A stretch of DNA of 40,351 nt from Deltaproteobacteria bacterium (GTDB lineage: Bacteria > Myxococcota_A > UBA9042 > PHBI01 > JACKFB01): the NCBI GenBank assembly GCA_020632695.1, contig JACKFB010000029.1:1-40351 (forward strand), read 5' to 3'. Positions 1-7,139 of this stretch are shown in pieces. The stretch's first letter is position 1. Every line of letters begins with the position of its first letter. The notes beneath the pieces were generated by a model. That model did no database searches, was not told where the DNA came from, and saw nothing but the letters and a program-made list of their open reading frames with translations. Made by a program: the position numbers and the translations under genes.

Positions 1-313
1 AGCGCGCCTCGAGCGCACGGCACAACGCGGCGACCCACCCCGGGTCGAGCGTCCCCTGCGACTCCAGCGTGATGCCTGCAGGCAGCGTCAGCTTCAAGCC
101 GCCAGCCACCCCGTCCGTGCCGGTCCGAAGCGCCACGACCTCGACGAACCCCACCGACCCGGAACTCCGCCGCGCCTCCCGCCGAAGCCGCCACCCCCAC
201 CAGCTCAACGTGTGCGCATTCACGCCAGCACGCTCCGCAAACGCACGAGTCGTCATCCCGCTCGCCGCATGCGCCGAGCAAAGCCCCACCCACTCCCCCC
301 GACTCCGCCGCAT
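1..313 (-). CDS. tnpA: IS66-family accessory protein TnpA (partial)
   Basis: The frame opens with ATG at 313 on the minus strand and runs off the left edge without a stop, giving 104 residues. A GGAGGG ribosome binding site lies about 8 nt upstream and decides the start. The N-terminus (residues 1-50) reads like an IS66 TnpA helix-turn-helix: a WVGL...AASGMTTRAFAERAGV segment, then TLSWWGWRLRRE. A second part includes GLKLTLPAGITLE and a C-terminal ALCRALEAR. In IS66 elements this small DNA-binding protein is encoded ahead of tnpB and the DDE transposase tnpC, which would lie further left, outside the window. The family call rests on the SWW-WRLR signature. Its right terminal repeat was not found with confidence. 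Confidence 0.8.
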   Translation of the reverse strand, partial: MRRSRGEWVGLCSAHAASGMTTRAFAERAGVNAHTLSWWGWRLRREARRSSGSVGFVEVVALRTGTDGVAGGLKLTLPAGITLESQGTLDPGWVAALCRALEAR

Positions 314-436
314 CGCCCGCCCTCCGATTCATCCGTAGGGGCGCGAGCCTGCACGCCAGCCAACGGCGCGGATAGACGGGCTAGATCGGATGGTTACCTA
401 CGGCCGCCTGCTGCGAACGACGCGCTCGGGCAAGCT

Positions 437-463
437 TGTGTAGCTTGTCCCTGAACCGGACTT
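437..463 (+). repeat. IS3 left terminal inverted repeat
   Basis: It begins TGTGTAGCTTG and ends CCGGACTT. It pairs as an imperfect inverted repeat with 1845-1871. The direct repeat AAGCT lies immediately outside, at 432-436. Confidence 0.8.
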
Positions 464-529
464 GGAGGATTGGGAGGGGTTGGCATCTACCACAGAGGGG
501 ACGATGCTCGTTCCCACAGGAGGCGATGG

Positions 530-820
530 ATGTCAGGGAAACGGCAGTACCGGCGGTTCACGGTGGAGGAGAAGCTGGCGATTCTAAAGGAGTCGGAGCA
601 GCCCGGGGTGACGGCAGCGGCCGTGTGTCGGAAGCACGCGATCTCGCCCAACCTGCTCTACGGGTGGCGAGCGGTGGCTCAGAAGGCCACGGAGGCCGCG
701 CTCAAGGGGCCCGACAAGCCCGACGAGCAGGTGGAGCGACTTCGCGCCGAGCTGGCCCGCCTTCGGGCGGTGGTGAGCGAGATCACGGCGGAGAACCTGG
801 AGCTAAAAAAAAAGATCTGA
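530..820 (+). CDS. IS3 OrfA (helix-turn-helix and leucine-zipper protein)
   Basis: The product is 96 residues. The start is ATG 530, preceded by AGGAGG at 518-523 with 6-nt spacing; the open frame runs further upstream but without this ribosome binding site. Residues 8-55 form the usual IS3 HTH_Tnp_1 domain (RRFTVEEKLAILKE, then CRKHAISPNLLYGWR). Residues 66-96 are a heptad-like coiled coil (VERLRAELARLRAVV) for multimerisation. The last sense codons contain nine A residues (805-813). In frame this gives the slippery heptamer A-AAA-AAG just before the TGA, where ribosomes can shift -1 into orfB. Alone, OrfA normally binds the terminal repeats and regulates transposition. Confidence 0.92.
   Translation: MSGKRQYRRFTVEEKLAILKESEQPGVTAAAVCRKHAISPNLLYGWRAVAQKATEAALKGPDKPDEQVERLRAELARLRAVVSEITAENLELKKKI
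805..814 (+). promoter_or_regulatory. Programmed -1 ribosomal frameshift site
   Basis: Read in the orfA frame, the codons are CTA AAA AAA AAG ATC TGA. The heptamer A-AAA-AAG is a canonical X-XXY-YYZ slippery sequence. A -1 slip continues as KKDLRLGTG in the orfB frame, which is exactly one base back. The fused OrfAB would be 426 residues. Confidence 0.85.
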
Positions 821-840
821 GGCTTGGAACGGGAGCGCGG

Positions 841-1809
841 GTGCGGGGCGAGGTGAAGGCTGAGGTGTTGGACCTGGTGACCAAGACGCGGGAGCGATCG
901 GACTGGCCGTTGGAGCCCATCCTGAAGGCTCTCGGCGTGACTCGGAGCGTCTACTTCGACTGGCTCCGGCGTCGCGCCGCGGGACGTCTCGAGGATGCGC
1001 CCCCGGTAGCGCCTCGGCTGGACCGGCTGCTGCCGGACGAGGAGTCGTTCATCCGCGCTTTCGCCCTGGCGCATCCGCGCGTGGGCTATCGGAAGCTGAC
1101 GTGGATGATGGTCGACCGTGGCGTGGCCTACGTGAGCGAGAGTGCGGTCTATCGGGTGCTGCGCGACGCGGAACTCTTGTCGCGCTGGAAGAAGTCGACG
1201 CGGTCGCCTGGCGAGTACCGGTTCAGGCCGATAGGGCCGAACCAGCAGTGGCACACCGACGTGATGTACGTCTGGGTGGCCGGCCGGCACTACTTCCTGC
1301 TGTCGTTCGTGGACGCGTTCAGCCGGTACATCGTGCACCACAAGCTGCTGCTGGACCTCAACGGTAAGGCCGTCGCGACGGAGTTGCTGACGGCGTTGGA
1401 GACGCTGCCGGCTGGGCAGAGGCCGCGCATCGTACACGACCACGGCTCCGAGTTCTGCAACAAGGAGCTGCAGGCCGTGGTGAAGGCGCACGACCTCATC
1501 GACATCGCCACCCGGCCGCGTCACCCCGAGTCCAACGGCATCGCGGAGCGCTTCAACGGCACGATGCGCGACGAAGCCGAGGACATGTACGGGGCGAACT
1601 ACCTCGAGGCGGAGAAGCGCATCGAGCGCATCATCCGCGAGTACTGCGACGAGCGACTCCATGCGGCGCTCGGCTACATCGAGCCTCGCGAGGTCCACTT
1701 CGGAGACCCCGAGCGACGCAAGCAGCTGCGGGCCGACAAGCTGGCCCTCGGACGACAGGTGCGCCGCGAGCGAAACCGGCTGGCACTCGCTGGCCAACAG
1801 GCGGCATGA
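841..1809 (+). CDS. IS3 OrfB, DDE transposase (made as OrfAB fusion)
   Basis: This is the catalytic half of the transposase, normally translated by -1 frameshift from orfA. The feature is drawn from the first in-frame GTG (841), but the frame is open back to the slippery site. The N-terminal part is the HTH_21 region (SDWPLEPILKALGVTRSVYFDW and RVGYRKLTWMM). The integrase core follows: the first catalytic Asp in WHTDVMYVW, the second in VHDHGSEF, and the Glu in GIAERFNGT. There are 35 residues between the second Asp and the Glu, the classic D35E spacing. The C-terminus is basic. No stop or frameshift interrupts the core, so the element looks functional. Confidence 0.93.
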   Translation: MRGEVKAEVLDLVTKTRERSDWPLEPILKALGVTRSVYFDWLRRRAAGRLEDAPPVAPRLDRLLPDEESFIRAFALAHPRVGYRKLTWMMVDRGVAYVSESAVYRVLRDAELLSRWKKSTRSPGEYRFRPIGPNQQWHTDVMYVWVAGRHYFLLSFVDAFSRYIVHHKLLLDLNGKAVATELLTALETLPAGQRPRIVHDHGSEFCNKELQAVVKAHDLIDIATRPRHPESNGIAERFNGTMRDEAEDMYGANYLEAEKRIERIIREYCDERLHAALGYIEPREVHFGDPERRKQLRADKLALGRQVRRERNRLALAGQQAA

Positions 1810-1844
1810 CGATGACCCGGATGACCAATCACGAACAGGCCGAA

Positions 1845-1871
1845 AAGTCCGGATTGACGGGAAGCGCAACA
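1845..1871 (+). repeat. IS3 right terminal inverted repeat
   Basis: It contains AAGTCCGG at its inner end and ends in CA. It is the imperfect inverted partner of 437-463. The AAGCT target duplication follows at 1872-1876. Confidence 0.8.
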
Positions 1872-2329
1872 AAGCTCGCCATCGACGTCCGCGCCATCCG
1901 GGACGCCGAGCGCAAGGACGGCAAGTTCGTCGTCCACTCGAACGACGACACGCTCACGGCCGAAGACATGGCGCTCGGCTACAAGCAGCTCATGCGCGTC
2001 GAGCAGGCGTGGCGCACGCTGAAGTCGGGCCTGGGCATGCGGCCCGTCTTCCACTGGGCACCTCACCGTATCCACGCCCACATCTCGCTGACGGTGCTCG
2101 CGCTTCTCCTCGAGCGCGTCGCCGAGCGCGAGTGCGAGGACACCTGGCGGAACATCCGCGACGACCTCGAGCAGATCAAACTTGCTCAATTGTGGGGCCC
2201 TCACGGGGCCATCTGGCAGGTCGGGCAGCCCCGGGAAGGTGCGCGTAAGAGGCTGAAATCGCTTCGCATCGACAATCCGCCCCTCATCGTCGACCACGCC
2301 TGACGACCTACGTACACGGGCCCAAGCCG

Positions 2330-2530
2330 CAGTGCGCCCGGAAACCACACGGCCAGTAGCGCTTGCGCTCGTTCGTGTCACCAGCAACTGTCAAAGTCGG
2401 GTACGGCGTCAGCGCGTCACCCCCGGCGCGGCGAGGTGATACATTCGGACGAGCACGTCGGTGAGGTAGGCTTGCGGGTCGACGCGGTGCAGGGCGCAGG
2501 TGGCGCTATGGCCAGTTTGGCAGGTTGTGA
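2330..2530 (-). pseudogene. IS66 transposase (TnpC) C-terminal remnant
   Basis: Between about 2520 and 2409 on the minus strand the frame reads LHRVDPQAYLTDVLVRM. This matches the conserved end of IS66 transposases (DDE_Tnp_IS66_C, usually NGVDP-YL-DVL-R). Nothing upstream in this frame resembles the rest of TnpC, so only the last 40 or so codons survive. Beyond the stop, GGTTTCCGGGCGC (complement of 2334-2346) resembles the outer end of some IS66 terminal repeats; that part is weak. The fragment abuts the 3' end of the lipoprotein gene starting at 3585 and probably marks an old insertion or deletion junction. Confidence 0.6.
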
Positions 2531-3585
2531 AGCACATGCGGGCCTGGACCGGAACGGTGCGGCAACACCGCCCGATCGCGCCACCGGAGGTCACCCACCT
2601 CCCACAGGTCCCCGAGGGTCAGCGTGAGCTTCGCGTCGTACACGCGAACCTGGTCCATCCACACCTGGATGCGTACGACAACCTTTGGGACATCCTCAGC
2701 GAGATCCCAATACGCCCACTTGTCGTTGTACTGGGAGTAGTGGAGCCCTAACGCATAGCGGAAGTCATCGTCCGGCAACCAAAGCGTGGTCGCGAGCGGT
2801 CCGGTTGGATAGTCGAGGGCCATTGTCCGGAATGGCGATACCAGTGCCCTCTGTGAAAAATCGAGAGGCTCCAGGTTCCAATTCGGAAATTCCCAGCCAG
2901 CGTACGAGTCCCACGGTTGACGAAACCATGGATCTGCGACACCGTCGCCGTCGAAGTCAGCACCACTTCCGATGGTCGCGTAAGGATGCGCGAAGTGGAT
3001 GTCGACGAATCCGCCCGGAGTATCGTGAGTCAACGCGATATAGATGCCGCACTGCCCAGGGTTCTCGACGGTGAACCAAGCGTCCAAGCAGGACTGAGAG
3101 ATCTCGTCGTTCTCGGGCCGGACCACCCAAGTTCCCGGTAAGTCCAACCCTGCCCAGATTTCGGATACATCAGATGCGGGGGGGCGACTGAAGAAATGGC
3201 GGTCCAGTACCCGCTCGTTGCCCGCTGGATCTCGTGCAGACCATCCCGAAATCATACTTCCCGCATCGTCCGGCGATTCCTGCACTGGTGCTCCGGATTG
3301 CCGAAAACCAAGCGCCAACCTCCGACATCGTTTGCCGTAGATCTCCTCAGGTACGTACCAGCCCCAGTCCGTGAGGACCAACTCAGAGTCGGAGCACGAT
3401 GCAAGAGGCGGGGGCGACGATGGTGTCTGGTCCGCAAACTGATCGATTCCGCGCTGCGGGACATCATCCGGGAGTACTTCCGGATTATCTGCGAAATCAC
3501 TGACGTCACTGCGATCGTGTGGCGTACCAAAACATGCTTGAGCTAGCGCCAGGAAGAGCAACATCACGAGCGCGCGCGAGACCAA
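2506..3585 (-). CDS. Uncharacterised putative lipoprotein, 3' end altered by IS66 junction
   Basis: I do not recognise a family. The start chosen is TTG 3585: it has AGGAG 7 nt upstream and directly follows the TAG of the preceding gene. It gives MVSRALVMLLFLALAQAC, a signal peptide with a plausible but imperfect lipobox and Cys18. A longer frame to 3654 overlaps the upstream gene and lacks a ribosome binding site. The mature part is acidic and rich in Trp and Asp. It includes DFDGDGVADPW, an Asp-rich loop of the type that binds calcium in outer-surface proteins. The last 25 or so residues lie at the IS66 remnant and look unrelated to the rest, so the native C-terminus may be lost. The total is 359 aa. 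The DNA is AT-richer than region B, suggesting transfer. Confidence 0.7.
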   Translation of the reverse strand: MVSRALVMLLFLALAQACFGTPHDRSDVSDFADNPEVLPDDVPQRGIDQFADQTPSSPPPLASCSDSELVLTDWGWYVPEEIYGKRCRRLALGFRQSGAPVQESPDDAGSMISGWSARDPAGNERVLDRHFFSRPPASDVSEIWAGLDLPGTWVVRPENDEISQSCLDAWFTVENPGQCGIYIALTHDTPGGFVDIHFAHPYATIGSGADFDGDGVADPWFRQPWDSYAGWEFPNWNLEPLDFSQRALVSPFRTMALDYPTGPLATTLWLPDDDFRYALGLHYSQYNDKWAYWDLAEDVPKVVVRIQVWMDQVRVYDAKLTLTLGDLWEVGDLRWRDRAVLPHRSGPGPHVLHNLPNWP

Positions 3586-3595
3586 TCCTTCACTC

Positions 3596-5149
3596 CTACG
3601 AGTTGAAGTACACATCCATGTCTCCCTCGAATCGCGTGAGATCTCGTGACACATCTTCGTAGTAAGTGCGGGTCGGCGTAGCGTCCTTGACTACCTTTGT
3701 GAACGCACCTTCTTGGAGGATATAACCGCCAACCCCGCTCCCGGGAAAGCCGGGCCCGCCCCGGGGTTCGCCTAGGGCGAGCCCGCGGACGATACCGCGA
3801 TTCGGGAGTGGGGCCGTCGGATGAACTGTAGACGGAAGTCCGTTGCCTTCCCACAAAGTGAAATTAACCAGTGATCGCGCGACTACACCCGAAGCCATGG
3901 ACACGATTGCCACCTGCGACAACTCATTGCCAGCTTGGTCGTTGAACTGACGGTATGTGAAGGCGTGATTGTACGCAACGGATAGTTCACCCCAACGCGG
4001 GGGAGCTTGGAGATCACCTACTATTCCAGGCTCCATCGGGACCTGTGAGATGAGCGAGATCGGGAAGTCGTGAGCCTGCGATGTGGGTGCCGCCGCGACC
4101 TCGAAAGTGGCCAGCCTGGAACCTGCGAGCATACCGACGCGAGTCCTCCCCGTCAGTGAGTGGTAGGCAGCATCGAATGCGATGCGGTTGGGCTTGCTCG
4201 CGCTACCAACTACCGGCCCGTCCGCCCAAGTAATTGAAGGAGCGCCAACACGGAACAAGCGACATACCATTGCGTCGGGTCGCTGGACGACTGCCGCGAC
4301 AAGCACGGCACGGTCGTATGTTGTGTCCACATCAGATATCGACAGAATCTTCTCGCCAGGAGGATGCCCAGGAATGGTCCGTAGAAAGTCCAACACGTCG
4401 ACATCCGATACGAGCCTGTGCTTCAAGGCATCGCTCCACATGTCGAGCGAATAGCCCCCCGGTCCGGCCTGCAGCACGAGTATCGTATCCGGCTGCCAAC
4501 GAACTCGCGCCAACCCCAGCAGCTGGGACTGAGCGGAACCGAATGGCCTGTCATATTGGAAGCGTGACAGTTCAGTGAGGCGTCCCGACTTCTTCGTCAT
4601 AGCAACTACCACCAGCGATCCCGGACCCTGCGCCGCGACATATGGAGGGCCTCCGACTGCCTCTGCCGTCACGTACAAAACTTTCTCATTCGCTGAGATC
4701 TCCACAGCGCTCGGAAACAACAAAGTCGGGGACAGGAGCACGTCGAGCGTTCCAAACTTCGGGACGACATTCATTTCTAGCGCGGGAGACGGATCGACAA
4801 TTCGGCCCTTTGAGACGTTGCGGGGCGACGCCGGACGCGAAACGCGCTGGGAGGAACTCAATGACGACCGGATGATGCTTTCTTCTGTCGCTTGATTTGT
4901 CGAACGTAGATAGAGATGCTGCTGTTCGGCGTCCTTAGCCATGACCTTGCTGGTCCGGACTCCAGAACTCGGGAGATCCGAGCAATAGCTCTTGCCCCGA
5001 TTCTCAAAATGTCCCGGAACAGTGGACTCGCCGATGCAGGAGGCTCGCGGTAGCCCTCCCGAAGAATGGGCGGTTCGGTCGAGCGTGGTATCATTATCAG
5101 GCATCTCACACCGTCGTATGGTCCCGCGAGCGAAGAAGGTGAGGCCCAC
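3596..5149 (-). CDS. Uncharacterised 517-residue protein, beta-propeller-like
   Basis: This is a single open frame ending just upstream of the lipoprotein gene (the stop overlaps its ribosome binding site region), so the two are probably co-transcribed. The start is uncertain: GTG 5149 or ATG 5104, neither with a clear ribosome binding site, and no signal peptide is visible at either. Residues 1-120 are low-complexity and polar. From about 125 on, alternating hydrophobic strands appear (EISANEKVLYVTAEAV, GSLVVVAMTKKSGRL, QPDTILVLQAGPGG, RAVLVAAVVQRPD), suggesting a repeated beta-sheet or propeller fold. There is no catalytic motif. A function is not proposed. The DNA is AT-richer than the flanking chromosome, as expected for accessory cargo. 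Confidence 0.65.
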   Translation of the reverse strand: MGLTFFARGTIRRCEMPDNDTTLDRTAHSSGGLPRASCIGESTVPGHFENRGKSYCSDLPSSGVRTSKVMAKDAEQQHLYLRSTNQATEESIIRSSLSSSQRVSRPASPRNVSKGRIVDPSPALEMNVVPKFGTLDVLLSPTLLFPSAVEISANEKVLYVTAEAVGGPPYVAAQGPGSLVVVAMTKKSGRLTELSRFQYDRPFGSAQSQLLGLARVRWQPDTILVLQAGPGGYSLDMWSDALKHRLVSDVDVLDFLRTIPGHPPGEKILSISDVDTTYDRAVLVAAVVQRPDAMVCRLFRVGAPSITWADGPVVGSASKPNRIAFDAAYHSLTGRTRVGMLAGSRLATFEVAAAPTSQAHDFPISLISQVPMEPGIVGDLQAPPRWGELSVAYNHAFTYRQFNDQAGNELSQVAIVSMASGVVARSLVNFTLWEGNGLPSTVHPTAPLPNRGIVRGLALGEPRGGPGFPGSGVGGYILQEGAFTKVVKDATPTRTYYEDVSRDLTRFEGDMDVYFNS

Positions 5150-5340
5150 GGTGAGCTGAAAATAATTCTTCTACAATGCTAGTTCCCCGTCAGCCCAGAT
5201 GTCGAACTTGTTCGTCCACTCCACAGCCCTCAGCCTGTGAGACGAAACGTACCACGATCTTGGGAGTCCACACCAGCGCCATCACTCCTCAGAGCTCGTG
5301 CCACCCCACGGGAGACGAGCCGATACACCCTTGAGAGACG

Positions 5341-6282
5341 TCAGCTCTCGCCGGCACTCGCCCATGCCCTCCGCAGGTTTTCCAGGTGCCTCTCGACCTC
5401 CGCGATCAAAGTGAGGAGCGCAGCCCGCTCCGCGTCGCTGATCTCCGTCGGCTGCAGGCTATCCATGCTCTTCAGGAAGGTCTTGAGACCACGGACGGCC
5501 TGCATCTGCGGGAGCGCGCGCGGGCCCTCCCGGTGACGGGGGAGTCGGTCCTTCACCTCGTCGTCCTGCAGGTAGATGCGGGCTTCCTCGGCCGTGAACC
5601 CTGGCCGCTTCTTCAGCACGGCCGCGATCGCGAGGGCTTCGTCCCCCGTGACGTCCGGGTTGGCGAGCAGGTACTCGAAGAAGTCGAAGGTCGCGTCGTC
5701 GTCCGTCGAGAGGCGCTTGAGCGCGCGCCCGTGCTTCTCAGTGAGCTTGCCGCTTGCGATGGCGTCGCGGTACTCGCGCCGGAGCTTCAGCATGCCCAGG
5801 TAGTGGAACACGGAGCGACGCGACATGCCGACGCGCTCGGCCAGGTCCTCGTAGGAGCGCACGCCGAGCTGTGTTCGCAACTCCTTCAGGGCAGTCGCTC
5901 GTTCGATGGGGTTGAGGCCTTCCCGCATGAGGTTCTCGACGAGCGCGGCGACCTGGGCTTCGCTGTCTCCACGCGCTCGGACGATCGCGGGGATGGCCTT
6001 GAAGTGAGGATCATCCTCAGCGAGCTGCTGAAAGGCCCGGAAGCGACGCTCACCAGCCACGATCTGGTACTGGTCCGTGCCGTCGAGCGGGCGCACGACG
6101 ATGGGTTGCACCAGCCCTGCGGTCCGGATCGACTCGGTGAGCTCATCGAGCTGTCGCTTCGAGAACGACTTGCGCGGCTGATCAGGGTTCGGCTCGATGC
6201 GTTTGAGTTCGATCTGCTGGAGCGTCTCGCTGCGATCGGCTTCAGCTTCCGTTGCCTTCTTTGCACGTCTCGAGGTGGCCAC
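5341..6282 (-). CDS. parB: ParB/RepB/Spo0J-family partition protein
   Basis: The start is GTG 6282, with GGGAGGG 5 nt upstream; the frame extends to 6336 but without a ribosome binding site. The product is 313 aa. The N-terminal ParB/sulfiredoxin-like CTPase domain covers about residues 25-125, with EPNPDQPRKSF, GLVQPIVVRPL and the nucleotide-binding GERRFRA motif, then VENLMREGLNPIERA. A central HTH follows (RSYEDLAERVGMSRRSVFHYL, about 140-165), then the C-terminal dimerisation region. Such proteins load on parS sites and segregate replicons or integrative elements. No parA lies beside it, and no canonical chromosomal parS (TGTTTCACGTGAAACA) is nearby. With the adjacent att-like tRNA fragment, it is more likely carried by the integrated element than the chromosomal ParB. 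Confidence 0.92.
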   Translation of the reverse strand: MATSRRAKKATEAEADRSETLQQIELKRIEPNPDQPRKSFSKRQLDELTESIRTAGLVQPIVVRPLDGTDQYQIVAGERRFRAFQQLAEDDPHFKAIPAIVRARGDSEAQVAALVENLMREGLNPIERATALKELRTQLGVRSYEDLAERVGMSRRSVFHYLGMLKLRREYRDAIASGKLTEKHGRALKRLSTDDDATFDFFEYLLANPDVTGDEALAIAAVLKKRPGFTAEEARIYLQDDEVKDRLPRHREGPRALPQMQAVRGLKTFLKSMDSLQPTEISDAERAALLTLIAEVERHLENLRRAWASAGES

Positions 6283-6324
6283 GGAGCCCTCCCAGGTTGG
6301 ACTATTGGGGTACAGCGGACATGC

Positions 6325-6350
6325 TTGGATATACACGCCGCGGTGTCAAG
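6325..6350 (-). promoter_or_regulatory. Possible parB promoter
   Basis: TTGACA on the minus strand (complement of 6344-6349) is a perfect -35 hexamer. Seventeen nt downstream stands AAGCAT, only a partial -10, and TATATC lies closer. The site is about 60 bp upstream of the parB GTG. This is a motif match only. Confidence 0.35.
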
Positions 6351-6470
6351 GCATCCAAAGCCAGAATTTGTACATTTTGTGAACCTGGGTGCACTCGCCC
6401 CATGCTTCGGCGCCGACGTAGCCCCGACAACGTGCGCAGGCTGGCTGGGGTGCGAGACATATACTCTTGG

Positions 6471-6532
6471 CTGTTAGCCCCAGGCATCCGGGGGCTAACA
6501 GGAAGGGCTAACGATCATGGCCAGCACTGGCC
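6471..6532. promoter_or_regulatory. Cluster of inverted and direct repeats near the att site
   Basis: CTGTTAGCCCC (6471-6481) and GGGGCTAACAG (6491-6501) form a perfect 11-bp inverted repeat around a 9-bp spacer. The half-site GGGCTAAC recurs in direct orientation at 6505-6512, 13 bp from the copy at 6492. A separate palindrome, GGCCAG-CA-CTGGCC, follows at 6519-6532. The cluster lies between parB and the tRNA fragment. It could be a ParB centromere, integrase arm or excisionase sites, or an operator. The repeats are certain; the role is not. Confidence 0.6.
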
Positions 6533-6617
6533 GTCGTTGGCCTCGGGCGTCCGCCCGATGTTCCCTAAGTTGCTTGATCTATTGAATCTCTTCGCGCTTG
6601 CTGGGCGCAGGATGCAT

Positions 6618-6663
6618 CTTCCCAAGCTGAGGGTCGCGAGTTCGAGTCTCGTCACCCGCTCCA
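6618..6663 (+). other. tRNA-Gly(CCC) 3' fragment, probable integration (att) site
   Basis: The sequence from the anticodon loop to the 3' end is a tRNA-Gly(CCC): loop CTTCCCAAG, the 3' anticodon strand GCTGA, T-arm GCGAG-TTCGAGT-CTCGT, acceptor strand CACCCGC, discriminator T and encoded CCA. The 5' half is absent: the matching acceptor strand GCGGGTG, a D-arm and the 5' anticodon strand TCAGC do not occur upstream, and GCATC replaces TCAGC. Tyrosine integrases typically recombine at this point, leaving a 3' tRNA duplicate at the far end of the inserted element. The orientation implies the element lies to the left and the intact tRNA beyond the left edge. Confidence 0.75.
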
Positions 6664-6664
6664 G

Positions 6665-6700
6665 CGAAAGCCTCCGAGAAATCGGGGGCTTTCGTCTTTC
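6665..6700 (+). terminator. Rho-independent terminator of the tRNA locus
   Basis: CGAAAGCCTCCGA and TCGGGGGCTTTCG pair over 13 bp (one G-U) around a GAAA tetraloop and are followed by TCTTTCT. It starts 2 nt after the encoded CCA, as expected for a former tRNA-Gly transcription unit. Confidence 0.85.
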
Positions 6701-6794
6701 TGGGGGTGCGCGTGCGGTGCGTTCGCGGGGCGGGTGTCGTCGCGGTGTCGTTCTCGCGGGCGGGGGCCCGGGCGGGCTGGCGCTTCGCGGGGGC

Positions 6795-7139
6795 TCAGGT
6801 GAGGCCGAAGACGAGGCTTATCAGGGTGTTGAGGATGGAGAGGAGGAGGCTGCCCCAGAAGGCGGGGGCGAAGGAGTCGATGCGGATGCCGGGCACGATG
6901 GCTGAGGTGAGCCAGAGCATCAGGGCGTTCACGACCAGGAGGAAGAGGCCCAGGGTCAGCAGCGTCAGGGGGAAGGTCAGGAGCACCATCAGGGGACGCA
7001 CCAGCGCGTTGACCAGGCCCAGGGCGAGGGCTCCGATGAAGGCGGCGCCCCAGCCGGCGATGTGGACTCCGCGGACCAGATGGGCGACCAGCAGCAGCAG
7101 GGCCGCGGTCGTGAGCATGTGGACGAGGAAGGGGATCAT
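6795..7139 (-). CDS. Phage holin family (superfamily IV-like) membrane protein
   Basis: The start is ATG 7139, with GGAGGAG 6 nt upstream; the longer frame to 7298 is a GC-driven extension. The 114-aa product is almost entirely hydrophobic, with four predicted membrane spans (about 5-25, 30-52, 55-80 and 90-112). The short loops include GWGAAFIGALALGLVNALVRP and IDSFAPAFWGS. This matches the widespread bacterial 'phage holin family' (YvlD/DUF360-like) inner-membrane proteins, which are usually chromosomal and not linked to prophages. No phage genes are nearby. The physiological role is not well defined. Confidence 0.8.
   Translation of the reverse strand: MIPFLVHMLTTAALLLLVAHLVRGVHIAGWGAAFIGALALGLVNALVRPLMVLLTFPLTLLTLGLFLLVVNALMLWLTSAIVPGIRIDSFAPAFWGSLLLSILNTLISLVFGLT

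Larger units (their letters stand above)
437..1871 (+). mobile_element. Intact IS3-family insertion sequence with 5-bp target duplication
   Basis: The element is 1435 bp, starts TG and ends CA. The first and last 27 bp form imperfect inverted repeats (17 of 27 positions match), with a perfect CCGGACTT core at the inner end. It is flanked by a direct AAGCT duplication (432-436 and 1872-1876), the 3-5 bp size usual for IS3 elements. Inside are overlapping orfA and orfB joined by a -1 slippery site. Intact termini, duplication, frames and catalytic triad suggest a recent and possibly active insertion. The exact IS3 subgroup was not determined. Confidence 0.92.
339..2303 (+). pseudogene. IS1634/IS4-like transposase remnant, split by the IS3 element
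   Basis: The 3' part (1872-2303) encodes the C-terminal end of an IS4-superfamily transposase. It has the YKQLMRVEQAWRTLKS block, which carries the catalytic Glu in a Y...R..E......K pattern, followed by GLGMRPVFHWAPHRIHAHISL and LLLERVAE. This is typical of the IS1634 branch. Deleting the IS3 element and one AAGCT copy restores a continuous frame from the left flank (339-436) into the right flank: RMVTYGRLLRTTRSGK joins LAIDVRAIRDAERKDG. The gene is also truncated at its 5' side: an in-frame TAG stands at 336-338 and IS66 DNA lies beyond it. It is therefore dead twice over, first by N-terminal loss and then by the IS3 insertion, or in the reverse order. The IS1634 assignment comes from motif memory. 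Confidence 0.75.
1..6663. mobile_element. Right end of an integrated element, bounded by a tRNA-Gly fragment
   Basis: The region contains nested IS66, IS1634-like and IS3 sequences, two orphan genes in AT-richer DNA, a parB gene and repeat clusters. It ends exactly in a 3' piece of a tRNA gene whose 5' half is missing. By tRNA-site logic the element extends left of the window, where an integrase and the intact tRNA-Gly would be expected. No integrase, relaxase or phage gene is visible here, so the element type is undetermined. Confidence 0.55.

Noticed and set aside
436..840. N-terminal 135 codons of the open frame that contains orfB
   Set aside because: They overlap orfA in another frame, have no IS3 homology, and orfB is reached through the slippery site instead.
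6588..6663. Intact tRNA gene
   Set aside because: The 5' acceptor strand, D-arm and 5' anticodon strand are absent, so only the 3' part can be supported.
6795..7139. Holin-like gene as evidence of a prophage
   Set aside because: No lysis, capsid, tail or integrase genes are nearby, and this family is commonly chromosomal.
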